DNA of 64,000 bases from Ashinkailepas kermadecensis (lineage: Eukaryota; Arthropoda; Thecostraca; Neolepadidae), in the NCBI GenBank assembly GCA_034440615.1, contig JAOTOM010004744.1, positions 124,001 to 188,000 on the forward strand, given 5' to 3'. The position numbers and the translations under genes were made by a program. Numbering within the stretch: position 1 is the stretch's first letter; each line of letters starts with the position of its first letter. The notes under the pieces were generated by a model. The model searched no databases and was not told the DNA's origin. It saw only the letters and a program-made list of their open reading frames with translations. Positions 32,387 to 42,599 of the stretch are shown one piece after another.

Positions 32387-35208
32387 CTGGTAGAGAGAGA
32401 AGTCTTGCAAACAAGGGAAGGAATGGTTTATCATGTTTTTACGTCAATGCCAGAAGTGTTAGGAACAAAATTGGGGAACTGCATGCTTATATGTTGTCTG
32501 AAAAGCTAGATTTGGTATGCATAACAGAGGCATGGGTTAATGAAAGCATTTTTGGAGACAACTTGCAAGAATTTGAATTGACAGGCTACAACATGCATGC
32601 TTATCAAAGGCAGGCAAGGATAGGAGGAGGTATACTGTTGTATGTCAGACAAGTAATGAAATGTCATTCCATAGAAGATAGTGTACATAATGAAGGTGTA
32701 GAATCCTTGTGGTTAGATATCATTCTCAAAAATGGAACAAAATTTAGGGTTGGGGCCTTCTATAGACCTCCAGACCAGAATGAAAACACGGACAGGTTGA
32801 TGCAGGAAGAGATAAGTAGGAGAGTACAGGAGAGAACTGTTTTGTTGGGGGATTTCAACATAACAGGATTGGGAAGCAAAACTATAGGTCTAAGCAAATC
32901 AGGAAGAAGCTTCATGGATTGTTTTGAGGAGAATTTCTTTTTTCAAATGATACATGAACCTACAAGGGAGAATGAAATGTTAGATCTTGTGCTTACTAAT
33001 GAGGAAAATTTTGTACAAAATGTGAACATAGGAGAGACTTTGGGTAATAGTGATCACAACATTATACGCTTCTCATTGTATGTTGGAAATGTAGGAACCA
33101 ATAAGACATTGATTCCAAATTTTGCTAAAGGGAATTACAATGAGTTCAGGATCTTCCTGAATGAAATTCATTGGGAAGACTTATTGAAAGGCTTAGATGC
33201 TTATGAAATGTGGAGAATGATAAAATATAAACTATTTCAAGGTCAGGATAGGTTCATTCCCAATAGGCAAATTAGATTAACCAGGGTTAAGCACCCTTCA
33301 TGGCTGACCAGGGAAGTAAAGCATTTACTGGAGTCAAAGAAGCAGGCATTCAAGAAACTAAAATATGCTAACTCTGAGGTAAACCTCAAATCATATCAAA
33401 TAGCTAGAAATAAAGTTAGGAGGTGTGTTAGGGCATCTAAAAGACTGGCTGAAATCAAATTAGCTCGGGAATGTTCAGCAGGTAATGCTAAGAGATTCTT
33501 TAGTTTCTACAAATTTAAGGCTAAAAAGTGTGGTGTAGGACCACTGGAGATAGATGGGGAATTAGTGGTTGATGATTGTGATATTGTGGAATCCTTAAGC
33601 AAGCAATTCTCATCAGTCTTTACTAAAGAGAATTCTGGTAGAATAGAAACAACTGAATCACATGCCATGACAGGTGATAGGTTGGAGTATCTTACAATAA
33701 CTACAGAAGCTGTAGAAAAGCAGTTGCAGAATATAAAACCTAATAAAGCTTCTGGACCGGATGATATATATGCTAGGGTCTTAGTAGAGTGTGCTAAAGC
33801 TTTAGCAGTTCCTCTAGGTATACTTTTCAGGCGGTCTATGGAATACTCTGAAGTGCCTGAAGATTGGAGAAATGCAAATGTAGTTCCAATTTTCAAAAAG
33901 GGAAGTAGGAAGTGTGTAGGGAACTACAGGCCAGTCAGTTTGACCTCAATAGTTTGCAAGGTACTAGAAAATCTGGTTAAACAGAATGTTCAGATTCATC
34001 TTGATAGGCACAATCTTTTAAGGGATACTCAACATGGATTTCGATCTCGAAGGTCTTGTTTAACTAACCTTTTGGAGTTCATGGAGTATGTTACTAAAGA
34101 AGTAGACAATCAAAGCAGGATGGATGTTGTATACTTGGACTTTAGCAAAGCTTTTGATAAAGTTCCACATAGGAGGCTAATTCATCAACTACAGCAACAT
34201 GGGATTGTTGGAAAAGTTCTAGGTTGGATTGAAGCATGGTTGAGGGGAAGGAAGCAAAGGGTAATGTTAAATGGATGTAAATCTGATTGGAAGGATGTTC
34301 TGAGTGGAGTACCACAGGGCTCTGTTCTAGGGCCACTTCTCTTTATCATCTTTGTGAATAACATTGAGGTAGGGCTGAGGAATAGAGTGTTCAAATTTGC
34401 TGATGACATCAAGCTGGTAGGAGTGGCAAACAGTTGTGATCAATCTAGTAATATTCAACTAGACTTGGAGGACTTAACAAAGTGGGCTGATCAATGGCAG
34501 ATGTCATTCAACTATGACAAGTGTAAAGTTATGCATCTGGGGTCTGGAGGTGAGACTTTCAGATATACAATGGGAGGGAGGGAACTGGATGTTATTGAAG
34601 AGGAAAGGGACTTAGGTGTGTTGGTTTCAAAAGACCTTAAAGCAGAGAAACAATGTAGCTCAGCGAGGAACAGGGCACTCAGAATGCTGGGACTCATTAA
34701 TAGAAGTGTGACATATAAGAGCAAGGAAGTCATGAAAAAACTGTACTTAGCATATGTGCGACCCCACTTGGAATATTCTGTGCAAGCTTGGAGCCCCTAC
34801 CTAGAAAAAGATATAGACAAGTTAGAAAGAGTGCAACGCAAAGCAACAAAACTCATCAGTGGAATAGGTAGCTTAGAATATGGAGAAAGGCTTGTGGCAT
34901 TAGATATGTACTCACTCAAGTATAGGAGATTAAGGGGGGACATGATTGAAATGTACAAAATTGTTAAAGGACTAGATCAGGTCAATTTAAATGGTGCTCT
35001 TCAGTTTAAAGTATCACACAGGGGTCACCAATTCAGGTTAGACAAGTTGAGGTGTAGGACAGTTAAGCGACAACAGGTCTTCAGTCAAAGGGTTGTTGAT
35101 CAGTGGAATGGGCTGCCTGCTGATGTTGTGGGGAGTTCCTCATTGAATGTATTTAAAAGTAGGGTGGACAAATTTTTTAGACAGGAAAATCTTGTTTTTC
35201 AGTTCTAA
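32350..35208 (+). CDS. CR1/L2 ORF2: APE endonuclease and reverse transcriptase
   Basis: The frame is open from 32350, but its first ATG is at 32491 (905 residues). The endonuclease N-terminal motif CFYVNARSVRNK is encoded at 32434-32469, before that ATG, so translation probably starts upstream by another mechanism. Further endonuclease motifs are ITEAW, FYRPP, LGDFNI and SDHNII. RT motifs are VPIFKKG, NYRPVSLTS, YLDFSKAFDKVPH (motif A Asp), SGVPQGSVLGPLLFIIFVN (motif B) and KFADDIKLVG (motif C). The C-terminal YVRPHLEYSVQAWSPY and VDQWNGLPADVV are typical of CR1/L2/Rex families. All catalytic residues seen are intact. The product nicks target DNA and copies the element RNA in place. Confidence 0.93.
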   Translation, partial: ETGKLGRSWGDVAGRERSLANKGRNGLSCFYVNARSVRNKIGELHAYMLSEKLDLVCITEAWVNESIFGDNLQEFELTGYNMHAYQRQARIGGGILLYVRQVMKCHSIEDSVHNEGVESLWLDIILKNGTKFRVGAFYRPPDQNENTDRLMQEEISRRVQERTVLLGDFNITGLGSKTIGLSKSGRSFMDCFEENFFFQMIHEPTRENEMLDLVLTNEENFVQNVNIGETLGNSDHNIIRFSLYVGNVGTNKTLIPNFAKGNYNEFRIFLNEIHWEDLLKGLDAYEMWRMIKYKLFQGQDRFIPNRQIRLTRVKHPSWLTREVKHLLESKKQAFKKLKYANSEVNLKSYQIARNKVRRCVRASKRLAEIKLARECSAGNAKRFFSFYKFKAKKCGVGPLEIDGELVVDDCDIVESLSKQFSSVFTKENSGRIETTESHAMTGDRLEYLTITTEAVEKQLQNIKPNKASGPDDIYARVLVECAKALAVPLGILFRRSMEYSEVPEDWRNANVVPIFKKGSRKCVGNYRPVSLTSIVCKVLENLVKQNVQIHLDRHNLLRDTQHGFRSRRSCLTNLLEFMEYVTKEVDNQSRMDVVYLDFSKAFDKVPHRRLIHQLQQHGIVGKVLGWIEAWLRGRKQRVMLNGCKSDWKDVLSGVPQGSVLGPLLFIIFVNNIEVGLRNRVFKFADDIKLVGVANSCDQSSNIQLDLEDLTKWADQWQMSFNYDKCKVMHLGSGGETFRYTMGGRELDVIEEERDLGVLVSKDLKAEKQCSSARNRALRMLGLINRSVTYKSKEVMKKLYLAYVRPHLEYSVQAWSPYLEKDIDKLERVQRKATKLISGIGSLEYGERLVALDMYSLKYRRLRGDMIEMYKIVKGLDQVNLNGALQFKVSHRGHQFRLDKLRCRTVKRQQVFSQRVVDQWNGLPADVVGSSSLNVFKSRVDKFFRQENLVFQF

Positions 35209-35510
35209 TGTGGATGGATGGGGTGAGATTTATGTTAAGTGTGCATGGCACAGACCCTTTAAGCAGGGGCTATGGTAGCACAATGGGTATGATGGGAGGA
35301 GCTTGCAATTGTTGAGGGTGTTATGCAATAGCAAGTGGATGATGCTAGATAGGCTGGGATATGTAGCTTCCTAGGAACTTGGGATAAGGGATTGATTGGG
35401 GTGAGAATATGTACATTTCTAGTACCCTTTCTAGATAGGCTTAACCCAGATGGGCCCCTGTGGCTCTTATTAAGCCTTAACACTTTATGACTTTATGACC
35501 TTATGACTTT

Positions 35511-35945
35511 CGGAGTGTCAGTGAGGTGATCACTGATTGTCCGATGTATGTGCTGTTTGTAGCGGAGTGCCAGTGAGGTGATCACTGATTGTCTGAGGTA
35601 TGTGCCGTTTGTAGCGGAGTGTCAGTGAGGTGATCACTGATTGTCTGAGGTATGTGCCGTTTGTAGCGGAGTGCCAGTGAGGTGATCACTGATTGTCTGA
35701 GGTATGTGCCGTTTGTGGCGGAGTGTCAGTGAGGTGATCACTGATTGTCTGAGGTATGGGCGGTTTGTAGCGGAGTGTCAGTGAGGTAATCACTGATTGT
35801 CTGAGGTATGTGCGGTTTGTATCGGAATGCCAGTGAGGTGATCACTGATTGTCTGAAGTATGGGCGGTTTGTAGCGGAGTGTCAGTGAGATGATCACTGA
35901 TTGTCTGAGGTATGTGCGGTTTGTGGTGGAGTGTCAGCGAGGTGA
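35511..35945. repeat. 52-bp minisatellite at the LINE 3' junction
   Basis: About eight units containing GTCAGTGAGGTGATCACTGA and TGTCTGAGGTATG. It starts at the base where the LINE octamer tail ends, within the same intron. TGATCA palindromes occur in each unit. Confidence 0.93.
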
Positions 35946-36236
35946 TCACTAATTGTGATCAGCGATGGTGCGAGGAGCGATGGTCAGAGACGTGACAGTA
36001 ATTGGCCAGCTGCAGTCTGCAGCCATATATCATCGGATCATTACTATTGGCGCGTCCCGGCCGTCCAGCTGCACAACAAACACTTCTCTACAGAAGTCGG
36101 GAGTCCACACGGCGCTTCCCACTTCTTTCTGTGTTATCACCGGTCACCCTCATTTCATCGGCACACAGTCGCAGAATAGAGCTCACAGCGCGTGATGGTG
36201 ATTGGTAGTGGCCGAGCAGACGAATGCGGCCGAGCA

Positions 36237-36380
36237 GGAGAGCTGACGACACGCGGTGCTGACGACACGTGGTGCTGACGACACGTGGTGCAGAACTGAC
36301 GACACGTGGTGCTGACGACACGTGGTGTGGTCTGGGAGGCCGTGCGGAACTAACGACACGTGGTGCTGACGACACCCGGC
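36237..36380. repeat. 16-18 bp repeats before exon B
   Basis: Six or more units of GCTGACGACACGTGGT with small insertions, ending about 15 bp before the acceptor of exon B. Each contains the E-box CACGTG. Confidence 0.85.
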
Positions 36381-36395
36381 GCGCTCTGTCCGCAG

Positions 36396-36571
36396 AGGCC
36401 GAGCAGGAGAACGCGGCCGTGCAGGCCGAGGTGAGTCGGCTGCGCGAGTCGATCGCCGACGAGCGGCGCGGGCGGCTGGAGCGGCTGGACGACGCCGACG
36501 GCCGCGTGCAGGGTCTGGTTCGCCAGTTCCACCAGGCCGCCTCGCTCGCCGACACGCTCCACCAGCAGCCG
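36396..36571 (+). CDS. coiled-coil protein gene, exon B
   Basis: The acceptor is CTCTGTCCGCAG and the donor CAGCCG/GTGAGG. The first two bases complete a Glu codon split with exon A, and the phase matches exactly. The 176-bp exon encodes AEQENAAVQAEVSRLRESIA, then a Glu/Arg-rich stretch and LVRQFHQAASLADTLHQQP. Heptad-like Leu/Val spacing continues the coiled coil. It is GC-rich with strong third-position GC, as in the GLRX3 and BTB exons. It ends in phase 0. The intron between exons A and B is about 6.3 kb and holds the 33-bp minisatellite, the intact LINE and the 52-bp array. Confidence 0.75.
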
Positions 36572-37084
36572 GTGAGGCGGCCCAACGCACCTTTAGAACA
36601 TAACATAACCCGACCGCATCTGAACTCACTCAACCCATCCGAGCTGGCAGAACAAAAGGCCGGGCTTATCATCTGCTATGGACCGGCGAGATGAGCAATC
36701 ACGAACCAGGGGAAAGGGGGGGGGGAGCGGCCTGGTACGGGATGTGGTCAGACATGTTCCTGTGTGTGGTGGCCCCTCGTGACTGCCGCCGGTCGAGGCG
36801 GTTTACGCTGCACGGCTTCCGTGTCAGTTGCGGCTTTTCGCCGGCAGCGGGGAACCTTGGCCAAGCCACTGCCGGTACAACACCTCGTGTTTCGGCACCC
36901 TGGCTCGCTCGCCGACTGGCCTGCGTGGCCGGCAGTTGCTGTTCTGGAGGCATGGCGTTCCGTTTGTTGTTGGCACGGTGCAGGCAGGGTACAGGAAGCC
37001 ACGGCACTCACACTATGATCCGGGCGGCTACAGCTGACCTACGTGTGGCGGCTGCAGCTAACCTACATGTGGCGGCTACAGCTG

Positions 37085-37242
37085 TTGGTTATTGGTTTTA
37101 CGACACGTCGACCGTTGAGTCATGTAGCGTCGCCAATCTCTCACGCCGATTGGTCGCGGGCGAAGAGTAGCGACAGGTGAGACTCGAACCCACAATCTTT
37201 CGATTGTGAGACGAGCATCTTACCCCTAGACCACTCGTCCCC
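37085..37242 (-). mobile_element. tRNA-derived SINE, copy 2
   Basis: Near-identical to copy 1, in the opposite orientation, inside the intron between exons B and C. The head is at 37242-37170 (minus), with B-box TTCGAGTCTC, followed by the shared core and a CCAA-type tail. The 14-bp duplication GGCGGCTACAGCTG occurs at 37071-37084 and 37243-37256. The flank is itself made of short repeats of the same motif, so the duplication is less decisive here than for the other two copies. Confidence 0.85.
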
Positions 37243-37504
37243 GGCGGCTACAGCTGACCTACGTGTGGCGGCTGCAGCTAACCTACATGACGTCACAGTC
37301 GCGGTCAGGTCCGACGCAGGATGAACGTTTGTGCGGGAACGATTCAGCGATCTCGAGCAGTTACCAACTCAATTTCGTCCACTGTATTCCCTTAGGCCTA
37401 ATGGTTGCAGGTGCACATCACTACAGAGATTCGCGCCCTGCCAAAGATGAATGGTGTCATCTTTGATCTCACCTGATCTGAATCCACTGATAGTCCAGCG
37501 ACTT

Positions 37505-37897
37505 TAACTGACCTGACCTGTCTCGGCAGAACCTACGGAGCCGGTACTGTGACCTGACTCACCTCAGCAGGGTCCTAATGAGACGGCGTTGTGACCTGAT
37601 CTGACCCATCTCGACATGACCGCAATAAGGCGGTGCTGTGATCTGATCTGACCTGGCCCGACGCACGCCGGCAGGACCCCATGGCGACACTCCTGGCCTG
37701 ACCGACGAGTCTCGAGAGCTCTGACCCGACCTGACCTATCTCGACAGGACTCCATAGAGACGGTCCCGGCCTGACCCAATTCGTCTCCACAAGACCCAAG
37801 ACGGTTCTGACTCGACCCATTTCGACAGGACCCCGCCGAGACTGTCCACGGGAGAGCGACGGGGTTGTGGCAGTCCTGACCCGACCCATTTCGACAG
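37505..37897 (+). repeat. tandem decoy 3' splice sites ahead of exon C
   Basis: About six degenerate units combine a CCTGACC pyrimidine-rich stretch, a CGACAG-like acceptor and the first codons of exon C. The nearest unit (acceptor at 37828) encodes DPAETVHGRATGLWQS and then a stop, against DPVETIHGRVTELRQS at the true exon start 37898. The offset is 69 bp. Older units (near 37570, 37615, 37675, 37745) keep the acceptor and GAC/TCC-type start but reach TGA within a few codons. Confidence 0.7.
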
Positions 37898-38074
37898 GAT
37901 CCCGTCGAGACTATCCACGGGAGGGTGACTGAGTTGCGGCAGTCGGTGAATCAGCTGAGTGATCAGCTGGAGACAGAGCAACAGACGCACCTGATACCCC
38001 CCGAGGTGAAGGAGACTACGCTCAGGGATGCCAAGGCGTCCGTGGAGGGACTGAAGCGGCAGCTGGGCGTCTAG
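37898..38074 (+). CDS. coiled-coil protein gene, terminal exon C
   Basis: The acceptor is CCATTTCGACAG. The exon starts in phase 0, matching exon B, and encodes 58 residues: DPVETIHGRVTELRQS, VNQLSDQLETEQQTHLIPP, EVKETTLRDAKASVEGLKRQ and LGV before TAG at 38072-38074. The heptad pattern VTELRQSVNQLSDQL is clear. A consensus AATAAA lies about 200 bp downstream, so this is the last coding exon. Exons A, B and C join into one uninterrupted frame of 203 codons. That is strong evidence for a real gene although no family was recognised. It faces GLRX3 tail to tail. Confidence 0.75.
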   Translation, partial: DPVETIHGRVTELRQSVNQLSDQLETEQQTHLIPPEVKETTLRDAKASVEGLKRQLGV

Positions 38075-38277
38075 TCGGCCCAGTCAGCGGCGTGTTTCCA
38101 ACTGGCGCTGTAGTTCACCTGCACGCCAGCAGAAGCGTCAGGGTAACCTGGTTAACACCGCGGTGGGACCAGTGGCCACAGGGAGGTGGCCTTAAAGTTC
38201 AAACATGCCCAGTGTCCTTCCTTTTCACATGGGTGTGAATTTCAAGCCCATATGCTGTCGATTGGTATATATTGTCC

Positions 38278-38283
38278 AATAAA
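38278..38283 (+). terminator. poly(A) signal AATAAA of coiled-coil gene
   Basis: AATAAA about 204 bp past the stop codon of exon C, followed by TGT/GTT-rich sequence that could be the downstream element. Confidence 0.6.
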
Positions 38284-38537
38284 CTGTTCGTCGACAGTCT
38301 TGCCGTTGTTTCCATACATGGAGCGCCGCCGAAATCCTCAGGCGCTGCACTCAGTAAGAGCACAGGAATAAGCAACACGGTCGAAAGATCAGAGGCGCCA
38401 CTGCGGTCACTGAGACAATGCCCGATGGCGTCGTGTCAACACCAAGGAATCTACTCGGCCACCCGAGCTCGGAAAGGCACCACCTGGAGCCGGGAGACCA
38501 AGTGGGCCCCGCCGGACCACGGGCGGACAACACCGGC

Positions 38538-39515
38538 TCACACCTTGAGCGCCTCGTCCAGCTCGCCGCCGTCGAGCAGCTCCTTGACGATATCCAGCCC
38601 TCCCACCAGCTCCCCCTTGACCCACAGCTGCGGGAAGGTGGGGAAGTCGGCGAACCGCTTCAGCTCCTGACGCACCTCCTCGTCGGAGAGGATGTCGAAC
38701 GTGCTGTAGGTGACGCCCGTCGAGTTGAGGATCTCCACCAGCTGGCGCGAGAAGCCGCAGCGCGGCGCGTCGGGCCAGCCTTTCATGAACACCTGGACGG
38801 GCGCGGCCGTGGTCAGCTTGCGCAGCCGCTCGTCTACCTCGGCCTGAGGCCGACGGCACGGCAGCGTGGTGGCCAGTTCACCGCTCGCCTCCAGCTCCTT
38901 GACAATGTCCAGACCGCCCACCAGCTCGCCTGCCACGTACACCTGCGGGTAGGTGGGCCAGTCGCTCAGCTTTTTCAGGCCCTGCCGAACGGCGTCGTCG
39001 GTGAGGATGTTGAAGCTGCTGTAGCGGACGCCGTGCGCGGCGAACAGCTCGACGATCTGCCGGCTGAAGCCGCACTGCGGCTCGGCCGGCGTGCCCTTCA
39101 TGAACAGCATGCACGGCGCCTGGCTTACGAGCCGCTTCAGCCGGCCGGTGAGGTCCTCCTGCGCCGGGGGGGGCGGCGGCGGCAGCGAGGTGCGCTGCGC
39201 GTGCTGGCGCACCTTCTTTGTCAGTTCGGCCGCTCTGGCGCCGTCCACCCGGTCGACGGCCTTGCCGCCGCTGAAGAGCACGAAGGTGGGCACGGCGGCG
39301 ACGGCGTGCCTGAGCGACACCTCGGGCACGTCCTCGGCCTCCAGCTGGACGAACGTCACTGCGGCCAGCTGCGCGTCGCCTGCCAACTCGTCCAGCACGT
39401 CCGCCATCTGCTGGCACTGTGGCGCCCAGCTGGCCGAGAAGTGCGCCACCGTCAGCGCGCTGCTGGCCGCGGCGGCTGCCAGCTCGTCGCCGCTGCTCAG
39501 CTTGGTGACGGGCAT
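38538..39515 (-). CDS. GLRX3: glutaredoxin-3 (PICOT), monothiol Grx protein
   Basis: The ATG at 39515 gives 325 residues ([12 protein letters not shown]...), against about 335 in human GLRX3. The order is one thioredoxin-like domain (residues about 5-105), a Pro-rich linker and two monothiol glutaredoxin domains. The thioredoxin-like domain has [12 protein letters not shown], with one Cys instead of the CxxC pair as in the family, and the cis-Pro motif [11 protein letters not shown]. The first glutaredoxin domain has [17 protein letters not shown] and [19 protein letters not shown]. The second has [17 protein letters not shown] and [20 protein letters not shown]. Both CGFS active sites are intact; family members bind bridging [2Fe-2S] clusters with glutathione and supply cytosolic and nuclear iron-sulfur and iron handling. 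The frame has no introns. It is convergent with the coiled-coil gene, stop to stop 463 bp apart. Confidence 0.96.
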   Translation of the reverse strand: MPVTKLSSGDELAAAAASSALTVAHFSASWAPQCQQMADVLDELAGDAQLAAVTFVQLEAEDVPEVSLRHAVAAVPTFVLFSGGKAVDRVDGARAAELTKKVRQHAQRTSLPPPPPPAQEDLTGRLKRLVSQAPCMLFMKGTPAEPQCGFSRQIVELFAAHGVRYSSFNILTDDAVRQGLKKLSDWPTYPQVYVAGELVGGLDIVKELEASGELATTLPCRRPQAEVDERLRKLTTAAPVQVFMKGWPDAPRCGFSRQLVEILNSTGVTYSTFDILSDEEVRQELKRFADFPTFPQLWVKGELVGGLDIVKELLDGGELDEALKV

Positions 39516-40910
39516 CGTGACGGCAGTCTCCCACCGGAACAACTGCCACTCTCTGAAAACAGCGACCCGGTCACGACCGGCCGACCTGCAGACAATCGCC
39601 CGTGTTCGCCAACAAAAACCGATTCGATATCGACGGATTGTATGGCACTTGTGTTATTCTCATCTTACCCTATCATATGTCACAACCCACATCATATCCA
39701 ACCCTAACCCGATATAGATAATATAAATTTCGGTGCATTTCCACTAGGTGGTTGTCGTGTCTTCGTACATCACTTCACATCTTCTTCACTCAGTCGCAGA
39801 CTGTGAGGCTGGACATAATATTACAGTGAAGGTTGACAACTCAATACAATGAATTGATAGTTCTAGAAGTACAGTTCGGCTCTCCGCAGCACAGCGCGTG
39901 CGCCGTCGACCCGCCTCCGCCAGTCGGTCAACTGCCGTGGCGGCCGGCGATTAGCTCCCTGTCTGATGGTCCGCTCCAGCAGCTGGCCCGGCCCTCCGGG
40001 AGGGGCCGCTCACTCGCCCGTAAGCAGAGTACACGACAGTGGTTGGTGGGCTCTATGGACGCATTAACTACATCGGTCACACGGTGTCCAAGACCTCGTC
40101 GGTCAAACAAAGCAAATACTAACTGCAGCTGGGCGAAACGGCGTGATATACGTGTCGGCATCAGACGTCATGTTTGATGCGGTCGGACCGTCCAGACTTT
40201 ACCACATATATGACGGCGAGTCAATAAGGAATGCACACCACATAAAGCTTTGCATCTAAGCTGAATTGAAAGTTTTGTCCCGATTGAACGATGGTCCACT
40301 CATCCGCAAATACTCCACGAAACGAGAGTGAACGAACAAAACAAGTCCTGGATGACGTCTTCGCTCACGGACAGGTCCGTCAGAACAGAACCGGAAACAG
40401 GACATCAAGGTATGCCGCCCTGACGGCGCAGCACCTTGGACAACAAAACATCAATGTATACCGCTCTGCTCAATGTACGGCGCAGAAACGTCAACGACGC
40501 GCAGTCTACACAGGATCACATCACCCCTCATGGCTCTGCGATAACAAAACCCCAATTTCCATGGCATGGTTTAATTTGGTGCAGCTTGTTATTTGTCTGT
40601 ACACCCCAGCACCGTTCCGCCACTTCAAATACATATATGGTGAAAGCTTGGAGATATGGTCTCTGGCTGGAAGTGGGGAAAGCGCGTGTTCAGGGTTCTG
40701 TGCTGCCCATTTCGCTGATGAGCCAACACGTTCATTTACGGACACACCGATTTGGCTTGAACCACATTACAAGTACGAGTTTTCCATCTCTATCCAGAGT
40801 AGTGCGGCGTGTCAGAATGCCAAGCAGTAGAGTGTGTGGTGTGCAAAAACTTGCCAATGTCAGGAGACTGCAAAGACAATCGGATAGCATCACGCGGTGA
40901 CCAATTATTC
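39516..40910. other. GLRX3 upstream region, nothing recognised
   Basis: It should include the GLRX3 promoter (39516-39800), but no clear TATA box stands out. The open frames at 40290-40900 show no domain. Confidence 0.4.
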
Positions 40911-40914
40911 GTGC

Positions 40915-41385
40915 AATGGGGTGGGATATACCACTTCCTGAACATTGAATCGACATCCTTCCCAAAGAAGCATCGACATCGTGCTTCTCGATGCGTGCTT
41001 CCAAGGTCTGCATACCTCGGTTCTAGCAGTATCCAGTTTATCATGCTTATGCTTGCCATGGCGGATCAGGGACCGCGATACACGAATATGCCGCAGCACA
41101 GTTCCAAGTACAGGGATTGCCCATGATGTGTTACGTTATACATTACCAGTTTATAGCACAGGTATTTGTATCGTTATCGTTGATATATACATCTCCAATT
41201 AGGTACCTCTCAAAACATGCAAAACGAGTAGTCATACGTACGATATCGGTTCAACACCGAGTCTTAAGGACTTAACAAGTATTTCAAAGAACATTATGTC
41301 CATGACGAATTTCGATATCCTACCATATTCGTTGCGACATCTCACACCTAGCGAGATAAGACACCATTATTTTAACCACTATGAC
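40915..41385 (+). repeat. dispersed repeat, copy a
   Basis: It shares blocks in the same order with 41570-42035. These include GATATACCACTT, ACATCCTTC, AGTTTATAGCACAG, CGATATCCTACCATATTCG and CGACATCTCACACCTA. An inverted relative is at 21890-22345. Non-coding. Confidence 0.8.
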
Positions 41386-41569
41386 ATCACATAAAAAATC
41401 CCACGAAATCTCGACATAGGAGCTTGGGTTAGCTACCAGATGTGACACCAGTTTGTTTTGCCATGATACAATGAAGGTGTTAAGCGGTGTGGGGGTGGGG
41501 GCTGCTAGGACCAGCCATTGAGGCACACTTCATAGGTGTAGCCTTAGGTTTAAGCACAGTTATAAATTA

Positions 41570-42035
41570 TTCATGAAATAGGGTGGAATATACCACTTGC
41601 TGAACACTCAATCCACATCCTTCTCCAAGAAGTATTGACATCCGGCTCCTTGATGCATGCTTATGAAGTATTTGTGTCTTCTTTCTAACAGTATTTGGTT
41701 TATAAGTAGCATTTGCACGCTCTTGCAAGGAATGGTGATACGCTGACATTTCGTAATGCAATTTCAGGTAAATGGATTACCTATGTGATATGGCATACAA
41801 TAGCAGTTTATAGCACAGTTAATATTCTCCCTATCCCGAATATAGCTCTTAAGTTATGAACCTCAAAACAAATGATAAAGGTACAGTCATAAGTACCCAC
41901 ACTATTGGCTCAAATTTGAGTCTGAAAGACATCAAAGGCATTTTAAAGGACACTAATTCCATGGAAAATTTCGACATCCTACTGTGCTCGTTTCGACATC
42001 TCACACCTAATGAAAAACTATTATTTTAACCCTGC
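41570..42035 (+). repeat. dispersed repeat, copy b
   Basis: Tandem-orientation relative of 40915-41385, beginning near TGAAATAGGGTGGAATATAC and ending near TATTATTTTAACCCTG. The two copies are separated by about 185 bp. Confidence 0.8.
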
Positions 42036-42599
42036 TTAAGCATCAAGAGGAAACTATCCCAAAGGGGCACCACGGTAGACCATGGCAAAGGGCTGTGGCA
42101 TGCTCCGCCCCTCCCCTCGCCGATGACGTCCCTAGTACGCACCCTGAGACTTTACACAGGGTTCTGGTTTGTGCTTGTGTAAGCTTTCATGTTTTTTATT
42201 GCTCTTGGAAATGACATAAACCTTTCAAAATGTACCTTAAATAGGACTTATCTGGTTTGGGTCCAAAAGTGTGTCCCCACTTACCCATACCCGCCATGAC
42301 CTCGACAACCTAGCCAAACCGGCGTGTGACACCCAGCATCCATAGTTCAACACCACAAGTGAACTATAACGCACACGATTGTGTTGTCCAAATTCTACAT
42401 CTGGGGTACATTTCATTGTCTACCAAATCCAGAAGGATTCATCTCCAAAAGTCAAATTACAACAGGCAATTCATCTGACCTTGACTGATTTTGTAGACGG
42501 TGACTTGCCCGTCACGTCGTTTTCTTTGAGCTTCGCAAGGAAAATATCTGAAGGAAATCCAGTGTGTGATGTTTAAAATGTTTGACAGTGTCGCCTTGA

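Larger units (their letters stand above)
30977..35510 (+). mobile_element. CR1/L2-type LINE (family A), both ORFs intact
   Basis: The order is two 5' monomers, a T-rich and A-rich leader, ORF1 (esterase), ORF2 (endonuclease-RT), about 300 bp of 3' UTR and a tail of TTTATGAC-type octamers near 35478-35510. There is no poly(A) tail, as in CR1 and L2 elements, which end in short tandem repeats. It lies in sense orientation inside the intron between exons A and B of the coiled-coil gene. A decayed relative lies at 46188-48340 on the minus strand, and a bare 3' tail lies at 57965-58020. Confidence 0.92.

Noticed and set aside
38407..39717. Long frames overlapping GLRX3 on the plus strand and in shifted minus frames
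   Set aside because: Shadows of a very GC-rich gene; the domain content is entirely in the GLRX3 frame.
40290..40900. Possible gene downstream of the GLRX3 promoter region
   Set aside because: Two overlapping frames of ordinary length with no domain, splice pattern or base-composition signal.
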